Positions 60,081 through 64,000 of a DNA stretch of 64,000 nucleotides are shown piece by piece. The position numbers and the translations under genes are program-made. How positions within the stretch are numbered: position 1 is the stretch's first letter; every line of letters begins with the position of its first letter. Source of the stretch: Desulfobulbus sp. (lineage in GTDB: Bacteria > Desulfobacterota > Desulfobulbia > Desulfobulbales > Desulfobulbaceae); contig QZJD01000025.1 of assembly GCA_003604995.1 (NCBI GenBank), forward strand, positions 1 through 64,000. The letters are read 5' to 3'. The notes under the pieces were generated by a model that did no database searches, was not told where the DNA came from, and saw nothing but the letters and a program-made list of their open reading frames with translations.

Positions 60081-61910
60081 CTATTTGACAGTTCCATCCC
60101 ACCAGGTCATGAGCAACTGGTCCGGCGAGTAGTACAGGGGCAGGATTTCTGGCTGCCTGAACCGACTTGAATAGGCGAGCCGATGGCTGGCCAGGTACCA
60201 GTGGGGCACCACGTAATAGCCGAACCAGAGCACCCGGTCCAGGGCGCGGCAGGCGGCGGTCAGCTCTTCCTGGGTGGTGGCGTAGATGATCGCGTCAACC
60301 AAATGGTCCACCACCGGGCTTTTGATCCCGGCATAATTGCGGGAGCCGCTCCGATCAGCGGCTGCGGAATGCCAGTAATCCCGCTGTTCATTGCCCGGAG
60401 ATTGGGACTGGCCGAAGACATTGACGATCATGTCGAAATCAAAGTTTTTGACCCGGTCAGTGAACAGGGCCTGGTCAATGGTGCGGTACTGGGCACGAAT
60501 CCCCAGTTTCTCGAGGTTCTTGACATACGGGGCCAGGACTCGCTCAAAGGAGGGTTCGCCCAGCAGAATCTCAAATTTGAATTCCTCACCCTTGGCGTTG
60601 CGCAGCGCGCCACCCCGCACCTCCCAGCCGGCCTGGGCCAGGAGTTTCTTTGCCTCGAGCAGATTGGCCCGCAGGCTGTCCGGCGGCCTGGTGCTCGGCG
60701 GAATCAGCTCGGCAGTGAAGACCTCGGGGGGCAGCTCGTCGCGGAAAGGCTCGAGCAAGGCGAGTTCAGCCCCTTGCGGCAGGCCGGTTGCAGCCAGCCC
60801 TGAGTTGCTGAAAAAGCTGTTATTGCGGGTATACTGGTCAAAAAACAGCGAAGTGTTGATCCACTCGAAATCCAGCGCAAGCCCCAGGGCCTTGCGGACA
60901 AGCCGGTCCTGAAAAAGAGGCCGGCGGGTGTTGAAGACAAATCCCTGCATGCCGGCGTTATTTTTATGCGGGAAAAGCTTTTTCACCAGGACCCCGCTGT
61001 CAAAGGGGCGCCCCACCAGATCCCGCTGCCACTGCTTGGCGATATTCATCGCCATGAAATCAAACTCCCCGGCCTTGAATGCCTCCACCGCCACCACCTG
61101 GTCCTTGTAGTACCGAACCGTGATCCGGTCAAAATTGAACATGCCCTTGCGGGCCGGATGATCCTGCGCCCAATAGTCGGGATTGCGGCGATAGGAAATG
61201 GCTTTGCCTGGATCAATCTTGTCGACGAGGTAAGGGCCGGAAGCCACGGGCGGGACCATGGACTTTTCCCCTTGGGCGTCAAAGGGATTTTTTTCATAAA
61301 AAGCCTTGGACATGACCGGCAGTTGAGCGGCGATCATGTGCAGTTCCCGGTTGACCCGTTGAAAATGGAACCGGATCCGCGCCGGCCCCAGGATTTCGGC
61401 TTCCCTGATATCCTGGAGATAGATCTGATAAAAAGGATGGGCCTTGTCGCTTTTCAGGGTCTCGAGGGAAAATTTCACATCCTCCGCGGTGACCGGCGAG
61501 CCGTCAGAGAAACGGGCGCGCTCGTCAAGGGTAAAGGTAACCGATAAGCGGTCCTGGGCCAGCTCGATATCCTTGGCGATCAGGCCGTATTCGGCAAAGG
61601 GTTCGTCCAGGCTCGGCACGGCCAGGGTCTCGAAAATCAGGCTTTCCAGACCGTAAGGGGACGCGCCTCTAAGGGTGAAGGGATTCATTTTGTCAAAGGT
61701 GGTGCCCAGATCATGCAGGGTCAGACTGCCCCCTTTTTTCGCATCCGGCGCAACATAGTCAAAACGGCTGAAGCCGTCCGGGTACTTGAGTTTTCCGTCA
61801 ATGCTGATCCCGTGAGCGGCCTGGAGCGGCAACGGCATGAGCAGGGCCAGGAGGATGACCAGCCACACGGATAAACTGGTCAATGTTTTCAGTCTGTACG
61901 AATCCATCAT
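60081..61910 (-). CDS. YejA-like periplasmic peptide-binding protein
   Basis: The start is set at ATG 61910 (MMDSYRLKTLTSLSVWLVIL), giving 609 residues with a signal peptide ending LQAAHG. It is a family 5 solute-binding protein: FETLAVPSLDEPFAEYGLIA, RFSDGSPVTAEDVKFSLETL, VASGPYLVDKIDPGKAISYR, NPDYWAQDHPARKGMFNFDR, DQYTRNNSFFSNSGLAATGL. It most resembles YejA of the yejABEF oligopeptide (microcin C) importer. The matching permeases and ATPase are not in this window. It is the first gene of the minus-strand run. Confidence 0.9.
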   Translation of the reverse strand: MMDSYRLKTLTSLSVWLVILLALLMPLPLQAAHGISIDGKLKYPDGFSRFDYVAPDAKKGGSLTLHDLGTTFDKMNPFTLRGASPYGLESLIFETLAVPSLDEPFAEYGLIAKDIELAQDRLSVTFTLDERARFSDGSPVTAEDVKFSLETLKSDKAHPFYQIYLQDIREAEILGPARIRFHFQRVNRELHMIAAQLPVMSKAFYEKNPFDAQGEKSMVPPVASGPYLVDKIDPGKAISYRRNPDYWAQDHPARKGMFNFDRITVRYYKDQVVAVEAFKAGEFDFMAMNIAKQWQRDLVGRPFDSGVLVKKLFPHKNNAGMQGFVFNTRRPLFQDRLVRKALGLALDFEWINTSLFFDQYTRNNSFFSNSGLAATGLPQGAELALLEPFRDELPPEVFTAELIPPSTRPPDSLRANLLEAKKLLAQAGWEVRGGALRNAKGEEFKFEILLGEPSFERVLAPYVKNLEKLGIRAQYRTIDQALFTDRVKNFDFDMIVNVFGQSQSPGNEQRDYWHSAAADRSGSRNYAGIKSPVVDHLVDAIIYATTQEELTAACRALDRVLWFGYYVVPHWYLASHRLAYSSRFRQPEILPLYYSPDQLLMTWWDGTVK

Positions 61911-62144
61911 ATTTCGCTCTGTTTGGATGGGTAGCGGGAAAAACGCGGAAGAGTCACTTATAGCCGATAATTTATTCTCCGACAACCTTGATGACCACGC
62001 AAAAGAAGCCAAAACACCGCGCATCCCCCACCGTAATTTCAGCAACTTATAAGACCCGTCAGCTTCGGCAAAGCACTTTTCGCGGGACCGCCGATCCCCA
62101 AAAAAACCTGATCTTATACCCCGAGGGTCAGGCGCTGAAAGACC

Positions 62145-62164
62145 GTGAGGGCGACTTCCCCTCA
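62145..62164. repeat. Hairpin in the yejA-leuC divergent region
   Basis: GTGAGGG (62145-62151) pairs with CCCTCAC (62158-62164) across CGACTT. It lies in the 374-bp gap between the divergent yejA-like and leuC genes. Besides this hairpin and the 62224 palindrome I see no gene there. Confidence 0.4.
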
Positions 62165-62223
62165 CCGACCGCGATAGCGCATGAAAAAATTGACTGATCC
62201 GGCCGGGCGGTGTAAAAAATAAA

Positions 62224-62237
62224 GTTTACCTGTAAAC
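62224..62237 (+). promoter_or_regulatory. Palindromic operator candidate before leuC
   Basis: GTTTACCTGTAAAC is an inverted repeat (6-bp arms, 2-base spacer) 48 bases before the leuC ATG. It could be the binding site of a small regulator controlling leuCD. No second copy is seen nearby, and no regulator is named. Confidence 0.4.
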
Positions 62238-62284
62238 ATGCCGGGCTTGCCGGTTTCCAATTTTTCTAAGACAAAGGATCAGTT

Positions 62285-63571
62285 ATGGGCAAGACCATCG
62301 CGGAAAAGATCTTTGCCGCGCACCTGCGGGACACACCGACACCGGACAATATGGTCCTGGACATCGACGTGGTCATGTGCCACGAGATTACCACCCCCAT
62401 CGCCATCATGGACCTGATGGAAAAGGGCATGGATCGGGTTTTCAACCCCGACCGGATCAAGGCGGTCATCGACCATGTCACCCCGCCCAAGGACTCCAAG
62501 ACCGCGACGCAGGCCAAAATCATGCGAGAGTGGGCAAGGCGGCATAATATCAAAGATTTCTTCGATATCGGCCGCAACGGTGTCTGCCACGCCCTGTTCC
62601 CGGAAAAAGGCTTTATCCGGCCCGGCTACACCGTGATTATGGGGGACTCCCACACCTGCACCCACGGGGCCTTCGGCGCATTTGCCGCCGGCGTCGGCAC
62701 CACGGACCTGGAGGTGGGCATCCTCAAAGGGGTCTGTGCCTTCCGGGCACCGAAAACCATGCGCATCGAGGTCAGCGGGATTGTTCCCCGTGGTGTTTTT
62801 GCCAAGGATATCATTCTCCATATCATCAAGGAGTTGACGGTTAACGGCGCCACCGATCAGGTCATGGAATTTCGCGGGCCGGTGGTGGACGCCATGGACA
62901 TGTCCTCCCGGATGACCCTTTGCAACATGGCGGTGGAGGCTGGCGCCACCAGCGGCATCTGTCTGCCGGACCGGATCACCGCTGAATATCTGTGGCCGTT
63001 CATCCAGAACAACTATCCCTCCCTGGAGGCGGCGGTGGAGGATTTTCGCAAGTGGCACTCGGATCCGGACGCATTCTATACCCGGACCCTTACCGTGGAT
63101 GTCAGCGGCCTGGAGCCCCAAATCACCTTCGGCTTCAAACCCGATCAGGTCAAGGACATTAAGGAACTGGCCGGCACTCGGGTGGATCAGATCTATATCG
63201 GCTCGTGCACCAACGGGCGGATCGAGGATATCCGCGCCGCGGCGTCCGTCCTCAAAGGCCGCAGGATTGCCGACCATGTGCGCGGCATCCTGACCCCGGC
63301 TACCCCGGCCATTTACTCCATGGCCCTGGACGAGGGGCTTATCAAAATTTTCATGGACAGCGGCTTCTGCGTGCTCAACCCGACCTGTGGTGCCTGCCTG
63401 GGAATGAGCAGCGGCGTCCTGGCCGAGGGCGAGGTTTGCGCCTCCACCACCAATCGCAATTTTAACGGGCGGATGGGCAAAGGCGGCATGGTTCACCTGA
63501 TGAGCCCGCTGAGCGCAGCGGCGGCGGCGATCACCGGCGAGATCACCGACCCCCGACAGTTTCTCGACTGA
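62285..63571 (+). CDS. leuC: 3-isopropylmalate dehydratase large subunit (LeuC type)
   Basis: A 428-residue aconitase-family subunit of the shorter (archaeal/HacA-like) type. Fe-S cysteines lie in IYIGSCTNGRIEDI and LNPTCGACLGMSSG; also IMGDSHTCTHGAFGAFAAGV, LDIDVVMCHEITTPIAIMDL. With LeuD it isomerises 2-isopropylmalate in leucine synthesis; enzymes of this type also take citramalate, which cimA in this window makes. leuD begins 37 bases downstream. The homoaconitase function is an alternative that sequence alone does not exclude. Confidence 0.92.
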   Translation: MGKTIAEKIFAAHLRDTPTPDNMVLDIDVVMCHEITTPIAIMDLMEKGMDRVFNPDRIKAVIDHVTPPKDSKTATQAKIMREWARRHNIKDFFDIGRNGVCHALFPEKGFIRPGYTVIMGDSHTCTHGAFGAFAAGVGTTDLEVGILKGVCAFRAPKTMRIEVSGIVPRGVFAKDIILHIIKELTVNGATDQVMEFRGPVVDAMDMSSRMTLCNMAVEAGATSGICLPDRITAEYLWPFIQNNYPSLEAAVEDFRKWHSDPDAFYTRTLTVDVSGLEPQITFGFKPDQVKDIKELAGTRVDQIYIGSCTNGRIEDIRAAASVLKGRRIADHVRGILTPATPAIYSMALDEGLIKIFMDSGFCVLNPTCGACLGMSSGVLAEGEVCASTTNRNFNGRMGKGGMVHLMSPLSAAAAAITGEITDPRQFLD

Positions 63572-63608
63572 GAATCGAGTAATTCATACAATTGCATCAG
63601 GAGACAAG

Positions 63609-64000
63609 ATGAAACAGTTCGGCGGCCCTGCATACTTTATCGACAGAGGCGACATCAATACCGATGAAATCATTCCGGCGAAATATCTGACCGAGATCTC
63701 CAAGCAGGCCCTCAAGCCACATCTGCTGGAAGACCTGCACCTGGAAGGCCAGGAATTCGATCCTCTTTCCCAGCAGTTCCAGCGGGCGAAAGTCCTGGTC
63801 ACCCGCTCCAACTTCGGTTGCGGTTCATCCCGCGAGCATGCGGTCTGGGCACTGGAGGTCAATGACATCAACCTGGTGATCGCCGAGAGCTTTGCCCGAA
63901 TCTTCCGGCAGAACATGTTCAACTGCGGCATCCTGGCGATTACTCTTGATCCGGCCGACCTCAACCGCCTCTTTGCGTTGCGGGAGGGGTGCGAGATCAG
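63609..64000 (+). CDS. leuD: 3-isopropylmalate dehydratase small subunit, 5' part
   Basis: The gene starts at ATG 63609 behind AGGAGAC and runs off the right edge of the window after about 130 codons of the expected 160-170. The visible part has RGDINTDEIIPAKYL (12-26) and the signature RSNFGCGSSREHAVWAL (67-83), followed by ESFARIFRQNMFNCGILAI, typical of the aconitase swivel domain in LeuD. It pairs with LeuC and is co-transcribed with it. Confidence 0.95.
   Translation, partial: MKQFGGPAYFIDRGDINTDEIIPAKYLTEISKQALKPHLLEDLHLEGQEFDPLSQQFQRAKVLVTRSNFGCGSSREHAVWALEVNDINLVIAESFARIFRQNMFNCGILAITLDPADLNRLFALREGCEI

Noticed and set aside
245-64000. tRNA, rRNA or other classic RNA genes
   Set aside because: I looked in the intergenic gaps for cloverleaf-like sequence with GTTCGAATC or CCA-type ends and found none; a dedicated scan would be decisive.

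Overview
The window is a gene-dense, GC-rich bacterial chromosome segment. Gene content suggests a Gram-negative anaerobe of the Desulfobacterota (old Deltaproteobacteria), perhaps Desulfobulbales. The grounds are LPS heptose genes (gmhB, waaF), an LpxR-like outer membrane deacylase, a predicted selenocysteine peroxiredoxin, a lysC-cimA pair, HD-GYP/CHASE2 signalling proteins and many dispersed intergenic palindromes. The taxonomic call is inference. I saw no prophage, CRISPR array, rRNA or tRNA gene.

Layout. 0-6.7 kb: winged-helix fragment, LpxR-like protein, PAS/zinc-finger-like protein, hemerythrin, ferritin-like protein and a large DUF748 envelope protein. 6.8-11.1 kb: DUF389 membrane protein, pyruvate kinase, then a membrane protein/histidine kinase pair. 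11.1-12.7 kb (minus): peroxiredoxin read through an in-frame UGA with a SECIS-like hairpin, and a small exported protein. 12.9-16.7 kb (minus): phosphofructokinase and glycogen phosphorylase, overlapping by 4 bases; with pyk they form a glycogen/glycolysis set. 16.8-18.3 kb: an exported lipase between two inverted copies of a 179-bp mobile-type repeat; a third copy lies at 52.8 kb. 18.4-25.6 kb: flavodoxin-like reductase and a signalling cluster (GAF/HD-GYP/HD protein, SH3 protein, M48 protease, CHASE2 cyclase, zinc-ribbon/HAMP protein). 25.7-27.0 kb: GDSL lipoprotein and a 48-residue exported CxxCH peptide behind a possible structured leader. 27.0-32.6 kb (minus): HEAT protein, rlmN, radical SAM protein, serC, NYN/LOTUS protein and trmL, with several repeats between them.

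32.7-42.2 kb is mostly plus-strand housekeeping: lysC, cimA, a ComEA-like protein, miaA, recJ, a eukaryote-type purB, a DUF4911 protein and miaB. Then come a PHP phosphatase (plus), the parE-parC operon (minus), thiD, a Cys-rich exported protein, an FKBP, cutA/zinc ribbon/aroK (minus), coaX and ldcA. 53-56 kb holds a kinase-like protein with a universal stress protein, and a TPR/MshEN-domain protein. 56-62 kb (minus) runs yejA-like, tsaE, ycaO-TPR, waaF, gmhB. The window ends in leuC and the start of leuD, whose isomerase could serve both leucine synthesis and the citramalate route begun by cimA.

The observations most worth following are the UGA-containing peroxiredoxin, the CxxCH micro-peptide with its leader, the three-copy 179-bp element and the lipase gene it brackets, and the YcaO-TPR protein without any visible peptide substrate.
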